In this document: positions 11,508 through 62,039 of the stretch, in pieces
How positions within the stretch are numbered: the first letter of the stretch is position 1
Layout of the letters: each line of letters starts with the position of its first letter
Origin: Nymphaea colorata
Lineage: Eukaryota; Streptophyta; Magnoliopsida; Nymphaeales; Nymphaeaceae
Direction: 5' to 3'
DNA length: 64,000 bases
Assembly (NCBI RefSeq): GCF_008831285.2
Contig: NC_045144.1
Coordinates: 12,193,672 to 12,257,671 of the forward strand
Program-made: the position numbers and the translations under genes
Notes under the pieces: model-generated
Database searches by the model: none
Told to the model about the DNA's origin: nothing
The model's input: only the letters and a program-made list of their open reading frames with translations

Positions 11508-13535
11508 TCTTCTTTTGTAGAGAAAAGGACTAATCTGTAATACAATATTTACCTCAAGTTATATAGTGCATTTTTTTAATATACAATGCTTCTTTCTTAA
11601 AAATAAATTATACAGATAAACAGGTCCACTCTACATATAAACATGCACAATAACCAACCATTCTTTATATTGATACACAAGTACGTATTTAAGAAACAAA
11701 AAGGAAAAAAGGGATAAGTATTATTAGCTACTTTGCCAAGGTAATTTCTTATTTCTCAAACTATAGCAAATAACTCAAGAATGATATGATGTAAATGACT
11801 TCAATCAAGATAACAAAGGGTTGGTGACCAGATTTTCATAAAAAAGCACTACGTTAGAGAATGAATAAATCCAATCGTAAATGTGACCAGATTTTCAACC
11901 TCTCTCTCCCTCACACACACAGAAACAATGCTCACTGCCCTGTCCCCTTCATGTAATTTACGGAGAAGGAATAGTTGGGAAGAGGAGAGGGAGATACAAC
12001 CCACTCTTGACAAGCAGTATAAAAAAAACTCCAATAAATTTCAATTATCATGGCTGGTTTTAAATACAACAAGTAGTATAAAAATAATCACTTTTCAGCT
12101 GTCAGTCTTATTTTCATTTTTAATCTTAACCTCTTACCAATTGATAGGAGGTTATAGAAACTTGTGAAATGGTCATCTCTAATTGACAAGCTACAGAAGT
12201 TACAAAATCACAACTTGCTGTAGTGTTTCACATGATAAAAAAAAGATACATAGTAAAAGGGGAATAGAAGTTACAAAATCACAACTTGTTGTAATGTTAC
12301 CAATTATCAATTCAGTAGAAGGCACCCTGTTCCTCAATTGTATTTGTTGTAGCACAAAACGTCCAGGCAAGTAATAGTTATGGAGTGGACTGAAAAATAA
12401 GAAGACAAATTCAATCCAATTATTGCAAGTTTTCAATAAACATGGATTAAGGAAAACCATGACGTCCAATTTAAACAATGATGGACCTTGAGTTATACAG
12501 TCTGCCATTGGAAATGGAAGACTAAACCTGACAACCTTTCACTGAACAACATAGATGATGATCATCCCACTAAACAGAAGTTACAAATAGATTGCTAACC
12601 CAACCATGCATTATGTGATCAGAATGTCACTGCCTAGGGTGAAGACCTTATCAAGTAGCATAAGTCACAAGGTGTATCAAATTTCTTGAAGGACAGATAG
12701 TGAATCCAGGTGCAACATAATAACTTACAAAATGAAAATTTTACAATGTTTAAGAGACCAAAAAGAGTAGGCAATATGGCTCAAGGGAGTGGAGAGATGA
12801 CCCCATAAATTCAAAGTTTCAAACTAGAAAAATACTTCAGATGTTGTACATATTAATACTATAGTAACCATGCATTTTTTATGCATAAGTGAAATCCATA
12901 GAAAACAATAGTTGGAATAAAGATGATAAGAAAAGTTATTGGTCACTTAAAAGATTGACCTGAGAAACAGAGACACAGGGATCCAACCAAGACTTCTAAT
13001 TTACATCAACAACAACGGTTCTAAAGAAGACTAAGTGTGTGAACCAGAGAAAAAGAAAAACCAACAAAGATTAGGCAAGCATTTATTTTTATCAACAAAG
13101 AAGGCAGTCTAAAATACATAAAAAAGAAAATAAACTAATCACTTGCATGACACTTTTACATTTATTGTGCATGAAAACTTAACAGTGGTGGGGAATAAGA
13201 TGTGATGATGAATAGATGGAAATTCCAGATTGAAGAACCAGAAGAACTCATAAAATTGTCAAGATATCAGTCATGGTGAAGAAAAGGGAAAGCATTAAAC
13301 AGTACCAAAAAAGTGGCAGAGAGAAAGGAACCACTTCAATTAATTATAGTTGGCGCTGATATTTGGAACCTACAAATTGTGGATAGCCATACAAGCATAG
13401 CTAATAACAGTAAAAATAAAACATCATTAATAACCAACAAAGCCATCAAACTAAACCAAAAAATGAAGATGGTGAATAACCAGAAAATACAACAGATCGA
13501 TAAAAACCATACTGATAGATCTGTAAGAACAGATT
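11508..13535. other. Intergenic stretch, nothing recognised
   Basis: No coding domain was recognised on either strand. The only structure seen is a short direct repeat at about 12195-12292. Confidence 0.5.
12195..12292 (+). repeat. Short direct repeat
   Basis: The word GAAGTTACAAAATCACAACT with the following TG(C/T)TGTA occurs twice, about 73 bp apart. The two copies are nearly identical. No transposon ends are evident. Confidence 0.6.
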
Positions 13536-14190
13536 TCTAGAAAATGCAAAAAAGAACACAAATCACTTGCCATAAATCCATACCAATAGATCTATAGAGA
13601 AGAAGAACAACAAGGAGAAGAAGAAAGGAAGCCCGAAGGGGTACCTGGCATGAAGGCGGGAGCAAGAGCTGCAGCAAGAGCGGGAAACGAGAAGGATGAC
13701 GGATGCGTCTGAGACAGCAGCGTGAGAAGGGGAAAGGCGACAGATGCGTCTGAGGCAGCAGCGGCGAGAGAAGGCAGCTGTGGCGAGAGAAGGCAGCGGC
13801 AACGGAAGAGAGAGAGCAGTTGGAAGACAGCAAGAGGTCTGGTCGTCGTGGTCGACAGAAGAGGGAAGACAGCAAGATAGAGAGTAGACGAGAAGAAGGA
13901 AGAGTGAACAGAAAGAAGGAAGACTGGTGAAGACCGACAAGAGAAAAAAGTTTTTAACCTAAACCGGTGAACTGGTTCCGCAAACCGGTTTATCCAAATT
14001 AATTGATTTAATATAACAAGTCGAGTCGAGGTCTTGCAACTCAAACTCAACTCATTTATTGATTCGAGTTTAACTTTCAGCTCGAACTCGACTCATTTAT
14101 AAATGAGTCGAGCTCGAGCCGAGCTTTTTTGAGCAAGTTCGAGTCGAGCCTGAGTTGGCTCGACTCGTTGTGCAGCCCTACTCTCATTGT
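13536..14190. repeat. Purine-rich block and CGAGCTCGAG-word repeat
   Basis: About 13590-13940 is a GAAG/GCAGCG-rich block whose long reading frames are low complexity. About 14020-14180 is packed with variants of GAGTCGAGCTCGAGCCGAGC and ends TTGTGCAGCCCTA. The reverse complement of that end (TAGGGCTGCACAACGAG) resembles the terminus of widespread plant hAT-type miniature elements, so this may be one end of such an element. The other end was not found. Confidence 0.45.
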
Positions 14191-17100
14191 TCTGTGTTAG
14201 CAAAGAGCAACAGAAAATGGAAGAAGAAGCAGAGGCAGAAGTCGGTGGCGGCTGAGAGAAGAAGGCAGTGCAATGTAGGTAGCCACCCTCCCTCTTCCCG
14301 TTTTCTTTTCTTTTCCTCTGCCTCTCCCTCTCTCTGTTCTGTGTTCTTATCTACACTCTCCCGCCAGCTCTCTCCCTCTTGTCTGTTTGTCTCTCACTCT
14401 CTTTGCATTCTCACGCCAGCTCTTGCCCAAGCTCCCTCATTCTCAAATTCCCACATAGGAACTCATCTCTTTGATGCTATCCTTCCATAGTCACATTCTC
14501 TCTCCCGTATGTTCCCCCCTCATTCTTACACTCTCCTTCTCGTCTATTTTTTCCTTGCCCTTTCTCTCAGTTTCTCTCTATCGTTCTCCCTCTCTCCCAT
14601 GTGTTTCCCTCAACCGAGCCCTCTCTCACTAGCTCCCCCTAGTCCCCTGCACTATCTCATATCAGATTTCTCTCTTTCTCTTTTTATCCCTCTCACGCTT
14701 GTTAGCATTTTTTAGGATTGACAGTTTGGAAGAACATGGTTTTTCCCTCTTACCAGAAAATAGGAAGGTTGGTAGCAATGGCAATAGACTTTCTTGACGT
14801 TTGGTGGCTGGAGGAACACTTGAAGGCCTGCTGTGGATTGGGCTCCATAAGATGGGTGAGTACAGCTAGACAAGCTTATTTTTGCTTAAAAGTATTGATA
14901 GTTATCTTGTTAGCATGATGGATTTATTTTGAAGCATTTAGGGAGCATGGTAGATATCTCATTGCATAGGAAAGAATTGGGACTGCTCTAAAGGGGCGTT
15001 AGCCGCCTAGATTAGGCACTTAATGAATTGATAGTGTGCATACTGTTGCATTTGGGAAGATTCATTTTTAGTGACCCCAATCGTGCAACCTCAGCATTGT
15101 TTGGTGCTAGCAAGCGAAAGATATGAATTGATGTTTATAATAATCTGAAGGTATATTTGCAATCAAAGGATTGAAGAATGTTAGATTCAATTAAGAATGG
15201 GGGAAATCTAGTGCGAATGTGTGGAATGTGAGTGAAGGCACTCCATGACCTCATAATTATAGGAAAGACTTGAAGAAAGGTTCCTCATGCTGATTCAACC
15301 TATTCATACCTACTTGAGTTGATAACCTTCAACTCAATCGTCCTGTTTCTTACTTAAATAGATTATTTAAAACAAAGTGTATAGAAAACTTAATGTTTTG
15401 AATTTTCACAAATAGACCGGGTACATCAAGCAAACCCTGAGCAACAGGATCTAGAGCTCGAGTTGATTTTGAGATTAGTGTTGATGTGTGATAGGTATGG
15501 TGACATTCCACTCAAATTCCTGCTTGATGCCAAACATGGATTGAATGTTGCATCCTTAAGTGTGAGTTTTAGCATAGTTGGATCCTATAAATCTGTTTTG
15601 TCTGACTGATGCATGATATGATGTGCTTATTGACATGTGAATGTATATGTGAGATTGATTGACTATTTTTAAAATGTTGTGTGATGACATATGCATGCTA
15701 CAAATTATAACTACATAGGATAGATTAGGTAGAGTATCGAGTCGAGTACCTCTTAGACCCCGATTATGCATTAGTGAGCATCCTATCATAATATTTACTT
15801 AGGAAAGCTACAAGCCAATCATGGATCAAGATTCCTCTCTATTGTTTGACTAAGTTTCATATGATGTGATTGTTATGGTTTGATTGTTGTGATTGTTATG
15901 AGTTTTTTGTCTACATTGTTGTTGAGCAGTGATTTAGTTGAATGGACTTAACAGGAAAAAATACTCATAGAGTGTGGTTTGGCTAGCCAAGGGTATCAAT
16001 TGAATGTGCGACCTTATAAAAGTAGTTTAGAGTCTGGTTGTACTCATGAAGTAAACCAACATTGTTGGTTAGCAAATCTCATTATGAATATGTTTTCATA
16101 ACGACAAATTAAGAAAGAATAATTGATTGGAAGCCAGTTGATTATGACAGTAATTTAGGATACATCCTACCCTCACCATTGGTCTCACCTGTTTGGAGCA
16201 TAGGTGGTACATGACCCTAGGATATCGTTGTGTGATGTATTTGAAGCGTGCTCCCACCTTCCCAACATGGGTGTCTTAGGGAAGCTTGAGTAACTTTCCT
16301 TGGAACTCACACATCCTTAGTGGATTGCTCCACCGCTATAGCATATAGATATTTGTATGGTTTCAGGCCACCAAAGGTATTACCTCTCAATTGTAGGTCG
16401 TTCGTGGTGTGCACATGCCTATGCTTTGCACGCACAGAAGCTTTCAATTTACTGAATTGAATGTGAATGAAATGAATATGCATGAATTGAAATTGAATAT
16501 GACTAATAAGTGTATTGATTGTGGTCATTGAGTCATTTTTACATATTGTGGAATATGCAAGGAACTATAACAACAATTTATGTGAATGCACATATGCATC
16601 ATGACATCATAATGATTATGTTTCTTTGGTTTGTTGGACTCTAGATTTGAGCCCTTACCTTAGAAAGTTGCGGATTTATCTGGCTTGTTGTCATGCTATG
16701 AAGGCTCAATCTACTGTTGTTTATCTTTTTTAGGTTTTGGTGGATGGGGCAGTAGGTAGATCAGATGGCTCAGCTCACATCTTACAAGGGACATTTGGGT
16801 GTATAGTTGTGTGAGTGCATCATTTGTTGTTTTGTTGATGTTATGTTTTTGTTTAGACATCAACGTTTTGTTTTGAGGGCATTTTTGTCATGGATATCAT
16901 TGATAAATGTTAAGTCATTTTGTCTGAACTGATTTTGATATAAAAATTAATTATTCACCCTACTGCTACTTAATTTGCATAGCTCCATTTTGATTGTGGT
17001 GTCGTCGCACCTTGACGTGTTATGTTGAAAAGAAAAAAGAATTGGGTGTGAAAAGTCAGGGTGTGACAATTAATGTCGTTACGCATGAATCAGCAATGTA

Positions 17101-17504
17101 CGTTTACTTTCTAGTAAAAGTAAATCAAGAAGAAGCAGCTAGCTCAGAGCAACTATAAGCTTTTTTATGAGAAAAGCTTTTAATAGCATCTGTCACATAG
17201 GTTATTGCCTCTTATTGCAAAATTGAATAAAATTACAAGCCTCTACTGAAATTTATCTCCATGAAATCCAGAAGTTTTTGTTCCCTCTAGGTTTGCATAC
17301 AACAAAGTAGAAATATGGTACCTAAAATTGGCTTTTGGTATAAGGATGACTCTTCACTGGCATAACTTATACATCAAAAAATATTTGGCAAGATATTGAT
17401 ATTGAAGTACCCAAACTTAGAAAACCTTAAAGGGGTGTTTGATGGGTGTAAATTCTTTGGAAAAAAAAATCTAATGTTTATGTAATGAACAGAAAAAATT
17501 TTAC

Positions 17505-17556
<52 letters not shown>

Positions 17557-18780
17557 GGATTCAATCTTACCCAATGTAATTGAATGGTAAAAAATCAGAA
17601 ATTTGTCACTAAAAATCAGTCACTACATTAGCATGAATGAAAATTCAGGCTTAGATATAAACCTGTGGAATAAATCAAGTATACATAATCTTAAAATATC
17701 TAAGCTACAACACGCTAGAAAAGAGTTAAGAAACGTCCTCATGATATAGTGCTTCATCTATCCCAACAATAACTCCAAGCAAAAACCACAAGCTTTGGAC
17801 CAAAAACTGGGTTTTGCATTGAGAAATAGGAAAGGGTACCTATGGGCTTGCAAGCTACGTAATTAGCATAAAAGAGTTTTCTTCGTCATAGAGCGTGGAA
17901 TTTTATAAGGAATAAGTTCTGAGAAATGTCAGCCTTGACTAAATAATACTAGTTGAAACTCCTATGGGAGATGTATTTGAAGCTAGTTTTAGCTATAAAT
18001 AGTAAGTTGGAGGGGAAGGGCAAGAACAGTAAAGGAGAGAATGCTCCAGTTTGTTATAGACCAAATTTTGTTAAACAAAATTTTTGTGAATTACACAGTA
18101 GCCATGCTGCACTGAAATAAAAACTGAATAATAAATTAATGTAGCCTTGTTGTCCCAATTAGAATTAATGTAGTTCCCTAAAAAATAAAGCTATAAATGA
18201 CATGAATATGTTTAAAGGGGTTTCTTAAGGAACAATTGGAACCTAGACCTTTTTTAAATACTATAGTGAAACAGGACTTTACGTTTTCTAAAATGGAGAG
18301 ATGACCTGGAAAAGAAAGTCAATGCTGACAGAAATGAACATGACAATCTTAAGTTCTCTCTCTATCAAATTCAAACATTCTATAGACACATTAAACTTTA
18401 TCATTTATTCTATATTTAATTCAATTTAGAGAAGGAAAAGGAGTTGAATGGGTCATACACAAAGAAAGGGGCTTCTGGGTTGTCCTTTTTCTAATGAGGC
18501 AAGCCTCAACCACCAAGCTTTACCAGAACACCACCAAGGGAAAACTGAGGCAACAAAATGGCAGAGCTCGGGGTTCTCCACTTGAGTTGCGTGGTTTCTC
18601 ACGGTCATAGTTCTTAAAATCCAGTTTCTTGAGGTGAATTATTTTAGCTTGCACTATTTCATATGCATATGACCTTGATCATCTTATGCTACTGCAACCC
18701 TAACCTATTCCTCTTTGACAATAAGCTACCGCCTCCTTCTTACTTTATGTGCCACTATTTTAAAAAAAAAAACACTCTAT
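14191..18780. other. Gene-free stretch, probably decayed repeat sequence
   Basis: About 14280-14720 is CT-rich. From 15400 to 17067 the sequence is TG/CATG-rich and ends in AGGGTGTGACA, which recalls noncoding LTR sequence, but I could not find paired LTRs, a primer site or a polypurine tract. An (AT)n microsatellite lies at 17505-17553. No protein domain was recognised. Confidence 0.4.
17505..17553. repeat. (AT)n microsatellite
   Basis: A nearly uninterrupted TA dinucleotide run of about 45 bp. Confidence 0.95.
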
Positions 18781-18789
18781 TTCCAAAAT

Positions 18790-21700
18790 TCCATACTCCA
18801 AATTATATCTCTCCGAGTGTATAACGGTTATGGAAAAGGCATATCACTCGTCTCAAAATGAGTCAAGATCTGTATAGGTATCTTGATGGTTCCATTTCAA
18901 TTCCACCACAATTCATTCAACGAGACATTAAGAATGAGAGAGGGGAGACAATTTTCATTCAGAAAATTTATAATCCTAAATTTGTAACATGGATGAAAAC
19001 GAGATCAAAGTCTTGTTGCATATATCACATCAATGCTCTCTCAAGAAGTGTTGATTTCTCTTTTTGATGATTGTACCATAGGATGGATATGGGTCAGACT
19101 TGCCGAAACCTATTCTCAGATTTGAGAGGCACGTATTCTATATTTGAAGAAGGAATTTTAGAATCTTAGTAAAGGGTCAATGTCGGTTATAGAATATTTG
19201 GGATGTGTAAAAAGAGAGCTGATTAGTTGGGAGTTGCTGGATACCTTGTTTCCAACAACAAAAAAGTCCAACAAACTCTTTGCAGTCATGGACCAGATTT
19301 TTATGCCTTCACCACTGCTTTTGAAGTTTTGCCTAACTTGCCCACCTTCAATGAACTTCAAGGAAAGCTGCTTCAACGTGAAATGAACATGAAAAAACTA
19401 ATAGAAGGAACAAAACAAGGAAATGCTCACAATGTCTTAATTATTGAAGCCTGCTACAAGTCATGGAAAAGGAAGTGGGGTTCATCAAGGAGGCATGAAT
19501 CATGGGCACATTGGACAAAATGGCCAAGGTATTTAGCCAACACCGGTGACAGGAAGATTTCAAACCAATACAACAAAAAAAGTGCAAACGTGTTTCTAAT
19601 GTACCAATAAGGGTCACATCAAAGTAAATTGCTGGTTCAACCCACAAAACAAAGGCAATAAACTTGAAGTTCAACAAAACGTCAAACTTTCACCAGCCAA
19701 TGTGCAACAAATATTAATGACTGCTATCTCCAAGATGATGATGAAACAGAATGACTAAGATGAATGGTATTTGGATTTAGGTGCTGCTACTCATGTAACT
19801 TGAAATGATGGTAAGTTACATGATCTTTTCTCTTATTCTGGCAAAAGTAATATAGTTATAGGTGACAAAAGTTTTCATCCTATCACACATGTTGGGAATA
19901 CACAAATTTTCTCTTCCAACATCACCATTTTCACTATCTTTGTCAAATGTGGTCTTTGCTCTAAATATCAAAAAGAATATTATTTCTACTTTTGAACTTG
20001 TAGATGATATAAACTCATTCGTTGAATTTACTTTTGTTTCTGTGTATGTCAAGCATCTTCTAACAAAGAAAACATTCGCTAAAGGGGAAAGACAAGGAAA
20101 TATGTATGTCTTCAAGGAAAGTCCTTATTTCTCACAGTCCTCTTCAAATCTAGCTCAATTGAATACTTTCCTTCTAACGCACCTTCACAAATTCCAAGCT
20201 CTAGTTGTTACCAATCAGATGTCAGTAAGCCAGATTTATGGCATGGTCATATGTGACATTGTCGTCATGGGTTTTTGAAAAAACTTGCATCAAATAATCT
20301 CATTCCAAAATCCAGTCTACTCTTTGATTCTTATGACAAAAAATGTTCTAGTTGTGAACTATGTAAGAGTCATATACTTCCTTTTCATAATATAAATAAA
20401 AGAGCTTCTGAACTTTTTATATTGTTTATTTTGATGTATGGGGATCAGCCCCTTGTCTGGCTCCTGCTATTATGTTTTGTTCATAGATTCGTATTCTCGA
20501 TATACTTGGATTCACTTCAAGAAACAAAAATCAGAAGCATTTAGTGTCTTTCGAGAATTTCCTGTCCTGGTCCTAACGTAGTTTCACCTCATGTTGTGTA
20601 TTTCCAATGTGATGATGGGGGAGAATATTCTTCACATGACTTTATTAACTTTTTTACAAGAAAATAGGATAACATACTGATTTCATGTCCATACACCCCA
20701 CAACAAAATGGCGTAGCTGAATGGAAACATGATCACATCATAGAAAGTGGCATAAATATAATGCATGATAGTAATAGTCCAATTACTTTATGGACTGTGG
20801 GTCTTCATCCTGCTATACACATAATAAATCATCTGCCCATGATAGTTTTGGATTCAAAATTTCCTTACTTTCACTCTTTTTGGTCGAAATCCAAAGTACA
20901 ATGACCATGTTCACATTAACTCGTCATTAAGAAATAAATTTCAAAGTAAAGCAGTCCAATGCAGGGCTATTGGTTATGCAGATGAATACAAAAGTTTCAG
21001 ATGTTATGACCCTGCAACGAAACACATCAAAGTATTAAGAAATGTTGTGTTTGACGAGCTACTACGAATTCTCAACCCATGGAATCATATAATCCTTGGC
21101 TAAAGTGTTGAATTATTTGCAGGAAGCAGCCTAGAATCTTATCCACATGATGAGGTAAGATCTCCACACATCACGCAAACAAAAGGAAACAAAGAACTTG
21201 TTCCAGCTATAAAAGAAGGAGAAAACAATACTTCATGTCAATTTTCAGGACAGGTTTACACTCGTCAGAAAAGAGGGATAGATGGCAATCTAACCTTTTC
21301 TCATGATGAAGTCTATGATGATCGACCTGTTAGAAGATATGAGCGAGTGTGACACCCTATTCATAGATGGGTAAGTTATGATAACTTTTCCTTAAGTTTT
21401 GGGCTCTTTTTGTCTCAAGTTATAAAACAAGATGAACCTATTTCTTTTGAGGAAGCATCCAAGTCGTCACATTGAATCAAGGCAATGAATGAAGAAATAG
21501 ATGCACTACATGAATGTGGGACACGAAAATTTGTTTCTAAACTCAAAGAAAAGAATGTTGCAGGATCGAAAATGGATTTATAAAGTCAAATATAAATCTG
21601 ATGGCAGTGTGGAAAGATAAAGGCAAGATTTGGGGGCACAAGGCTTCACGCAGTAATATGGACAAGATTATGATGAAACATTCAGCCTTGTATCAAGATG

Positions 21701-22370
21701 GAAACAATCCATGTGATTATATCGTTAGTAGTTGAATATGGATGGAGACTACATAAAATAGGTGAAGAATACTTTTCTTCACGATAATTTGAGGGAGGAA
21801 GTATATTTGGAACAATCTCCAGGATATACGAAGGGAGACTCTCATGCATGAGCTTGTAAACTAAGAAAATCTATTTATGGACTCAAACATGCTTCACACT
21901 GATGGTTTGATAGTTTCTCATGCAAGATTCAAGAATGTGGTTTTCAGGGATGTCCTTTAGATCACTCCCTTTTCATTTATCGAAAAGAAAACATATTTTC
22001 TTTACTTCTTTTATATATTGATGATATTGTTTTCACAAGAAATTTTGATAAACAGATAGGAGACATTAAAGTTTTGATGATACCACTTCAAAATGAAAGA
22101 GCTTGGGGATCTAGGATTCTTTGTTGGAGTGGAGATTGATAGGCACAATAATCGTCTCACATTGACACAACAAAAACGCATTTTGGATCAACTGAAAAAG
22201 ACAGGTTTCTCTAATTGTAAGCCTGTTGGAGTATGGAATTTCCCAAAAAATATACAGGTAAATGAGTATGAAGCATTAAGGAATGCGCCACATAAAAGTT
22301 GGCGATGTTATTGCTCAACTACTCCATTTTGTTGGAAGGCATGGGGACAAGTAAACTAAGGGAAAATGTC
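18790..22370 (+). pseudogene. Decayed Ty1/copia gag-pol, no LTRs found
   Basis: Copia domains occur in order but with many stops and shifts. Gag starts around LWKRHITRLKMSQDLYRYLDGS (about 18830) and includes GPDFYAFTTAFEVLPNLPTF (about 19290). A damaged protease site (DEWYLDLGAATHVT, about 19760) follows, then the pre-integrase zinc region (KCSSCELCKSHILPFH, about 20340) and an eroded integrase (about 20400-21100). Reverse transcriptase pieces include KWIYKVKYKSDG (about 21575), SIYGLKHAS (about 21870) and YIDDIVFTRN (about 22015). The last recognisable part, LTLTQQKRILDQLKKTGF, ends near 22240; RNase H is missing. The sequence is similar to the copia element at 46.1-53.5 kb, so both probably belong to one family. 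This copy is old. Confidence 0.85.
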
Positions 22371-22533
22371 ATTAGCAAAGTAAAATTTTCAAGGTAAATG
22401 CCTTGAACTCAACTGTCTTATTAGTGCAAATGCTTTTAACAAAAATACCAAATTGGGTCTTTATTTCGATTATAAGGCTGTTGAGAGTACATATGACTTC
22501 AAATCTTTCTTTCAAAAGGACAACCCAAGTGAC

Positions 22534-22779
22534 TTAAGAATAATCGTCAATAATAATAAGGAAATAACATAATATAGACATACTAATAACTCTGCTAGGA
22601 CCCCACACATCAACATGAAGAAAATCAAATAGATTCGAAGTCACTGGTACTAATAAATGAAGAAGTAAGAGACAAAGCTTGAAGATTGATGGATGACCTA
22701 AAATATGAGATGCCACTGAACGGAGTTCAGTGGGCAATGAGGAAGTCGAGAAGGCTGCAATACCCACAGAATTAGACAT
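22534..22779 (-). pseudogene. Copia integrase fragment, opposite strand
   Basis: The minus strand reads FDFLHVDVWGPSRVISMS then LIIIDDYS, the start of a copia integrase core (normally HSDVWGP...IDDYSR). It is an isolated scrap of about 250 bp next to the end of the plus-strand copia relic and opposite in direction, so it comes from a different insertion. Confidence 0.7.
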
Positions 22780-22970
22780 AATGTAAATGCCCCCCTTCTC
22801 ATAACCTCCACCAATCGTCTTCCCAATTTGTAAATTATGAAATGAACCTAAACCAAAGTCAAATGTAACACGACAATGTAATTGTATCTCAGTTTACAAG
22901 ATCATGAAAATAAGTAATTGCCTGCCACTAATTTCGTTTCTCTTTCTTTATCTCCCTCGGCCATTAATTT

Positions 22971-23018
<48 letters not shown>

Positions 23019-24379
23019 AAAGAATACCTATAAACACATAAAATATAAATACAACCATAATAAATTTCCAAGTTTTGCCAACCATTTTAAGCTGATAAAG
23101 TTCTCATCTAACTACGCAGATTTTTCTTTTAAATCGTGCATTTGGTTTTAATTCCATAGGGGTCAATATTAATAGCCACCCATAGCCTTCCCAATGCAGA
23201 ACAACCAAGTTGTACTCACATTCACAACGACGGAATACATCAGCCTACCACGAGAGAGAGAGAGAGGTTTAATGACGCCTACAGATGGATGGCTCCTCCA
23301 AAAAAACGTACTCATAAGGTGAAAAATAAGCGCAGGTTCTCTTAACCAAGCGGGAAACTCCTGCTCGAGTTGGGGCCATCTATGGGCAGTTGCAGTAGCT
23401 AATGTCGAGTGCCAACAAAATGATGCAAAGATTCCCAAAACGCCCCTTCCATGTATCAGCAAAAATAGGGTTTCTATCAGGTAATTGGTCTTTTGCTGAT
23501 AATTTTAATAAAATAGTATGCTGAATGCAATGCTGAGAACTCTTGACTAACTTTTAAAAAGAGTTTCACCACAAGCGTCAGAGAACCCTTTGGGTGTCCT
23601 ATTGTCGAGGTCTTCAACCCTAACCTAAACTCAGTTTGTGTTATTGGTGTCATCTGATTGCGTTCTCTTTGCATAAAGCAAAACTTCCCGGTATCTGAAA
23701 CAACGTTTTGAGTAGAAAATGAAGAAAAAAGAGTTTAATGTGGGTATACCAGCACATGGTCATCAAAAGGCAAAGATATAGACTGCTTTATCAAATTTTA
23801 AAAGATAAAGACCAAGAGCTAGGTTGGATTTAAGCTTCAGGGATTTGATCACCTTTACGAATTTAGGACATTGAAACCCAGTAGAAAAAAGAAATTACGG
23901 TACCTCATCTGCTAATCAAGACCAATAAACCAAACATGCAAATCGTTAACCTGACCACTATACACACATGCACGTGCATACACCGATACACTCGTCCATG
24001 AAGTGGTGTACGCACCTCCTTGCGTAATATGTGTCAACCATAATTTTGACATGGCATAAGATGTTTCATCAAAAAGGGAAAAAATTACTGCTTCATATTT
24101 ACAGAAAGAAGCAGAAAGAAACAAATAGAAACTTTATGCATCAGCATTGGAACATCCATATACACAAAAGAACATAGAACATTAGCATGTACAAGATAAT
24201 AATAAAATTACACTTGGTGAAAATGGTAGAAGGTCAGCTTCTACAACGTCATACCATGTCAAAAGATGGGCCTAGAGGTCAGAAAGGAATTTCCCTTTCA
24301 AATCCATGCTATGTACAACTATAGATAAACATTACCTAACAAGACTAATCTTGCTCTCTCCGGTAAGAAGATAACGAGT
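22780..24379. other. Downstream flank of NRPE1, no gene recognised
   Basis: Contains a (TC)n microsatellite at about 22973-23013. A minus-strand reading frame at 23169-23462 has no recognisable domain. The part nearest 24380 should include the NRPE1 3' untranslated region on the minus strand, but I see no unambiguous AATAAA signal to place its end. Confidence 0.45.
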
Positions 24380-60959
<36,580 letters not shown>

Positions 60960-61042
60960 CTGAAAGAAAATAGAAAAACTGTTACCACGTTATTACCTTG
61001 AACCATGGACTGAAAAAGTCAACTATAGTGCTACGCTAGTAT

Positions 61043-61388
61043 ACCAACAATATCAGATGAATTATCATATTAAACCACCCATGAACTATGAGAGAAAGAA
61101 AGCAAACATGTTTCTAGCCAAAAGATCCAATGCAAAAGTACAAGCAAGCAAAAAATTGAGAAAGATTAATTGGAACATCAACACAACAAAGTTGTAAAAC
61201 CATAAGGCAAAACCTACCAACAATATAAGATGCATTATCATACCCAATAACACTTGCACTATGACTTCTACCCAAAAGTACCAATGCTAGAATACAAGTA
61301 AATAAAAATGAGCATACTGAAACATGAACACCACAAAATTGTGAACACATAAGGTAAAGCTGCAAATTTTGACCATCAGAAAACCTTA
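61043..61388. repeat. Diverged 173-bp tandem duplication
   Basis: ACCAACAATATCAGATG...ATTATCATA at 61043 recurs 173 bp later as ACCAACAATATAAGATG...ATTATCATA, and the similarity continues through CATGAACACCACAAAATTGTGAAC-like sequence. It lies in the first NRPE1 intron within the window. Confidence 0.75.
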
Positions 61389-62039
61389 AAGAATTTATCA
61401 AAGAGGAAGGGAACGCTAAATAAGAAAACTTCTAATATAATACAATGGTTAATTAATGGACCACTGCCAAAGCTAACTAGTTAGAAAAAAGAAGAAAAAG
61501 AAAGGAAAGAGGAAAAACCTAAGGAATTAAAAGAATGTACGGGGGACAAATACGTCAAGTCTCCTGTCCATACAAGTATGTCACTTCGACAATAAGGGCA
61601 AAAGAACTCTATCCACACTTTTCAAATGCTTAATTCTTCCAAACATATGTTCAATAATTTCACTTTAACAGACATAATTTCCCCTCAGAATCATCACACA
61701 TGCAGAAGAAACCAATGCAATAAACCCCACAAGGTCTACAGAAGGAGCAGGAATTTGCTTTCAAAAGAACCTTCAGCATGCCATTTGAAAGGATGTACCG
61801 TGAGGAAGAGAAAAAAAGAGAATGGTTGGACCCCTGTAACATACATCAAGAATTCAATAAATAAAGTGTATGCCTCAATGCAAGTGCAACCTATGTCTTA
61901 GGACAACATATTCAGAAGGCACACTGAGGTGCGTTTTAATCAAACATTTTGTATGAAAATTAGAAAAACCATAATTCCATAATTTTATACTAATTTAACA
62001 TTTTTTTATTTTTGAGTTTCTTTCCCCAGAAAAAACAAG

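Noticed and set aside
13537-14050. Minus-strand frames of 112-152 codons rich in Ser, Leu, Cys
   Set aside because: Produced by a GAAG/GCAGCG-rich block; three overlapping frames stay open at once, which indicates base composition, not coding.
14191-17067. Possible LTR of a Ty3/gypsy-type element ending AGGGTGTGACA
   Set aside because: No paired copy, no TG start, no primer site or polypurine tract could be placed.
23169-23462. 97-codon minus-strand frame with a non-repetitive, protein-like composition
   Set aside because: No recognised domain, no homologous fragment nearby and no supported start or splice context. Left unannotated.
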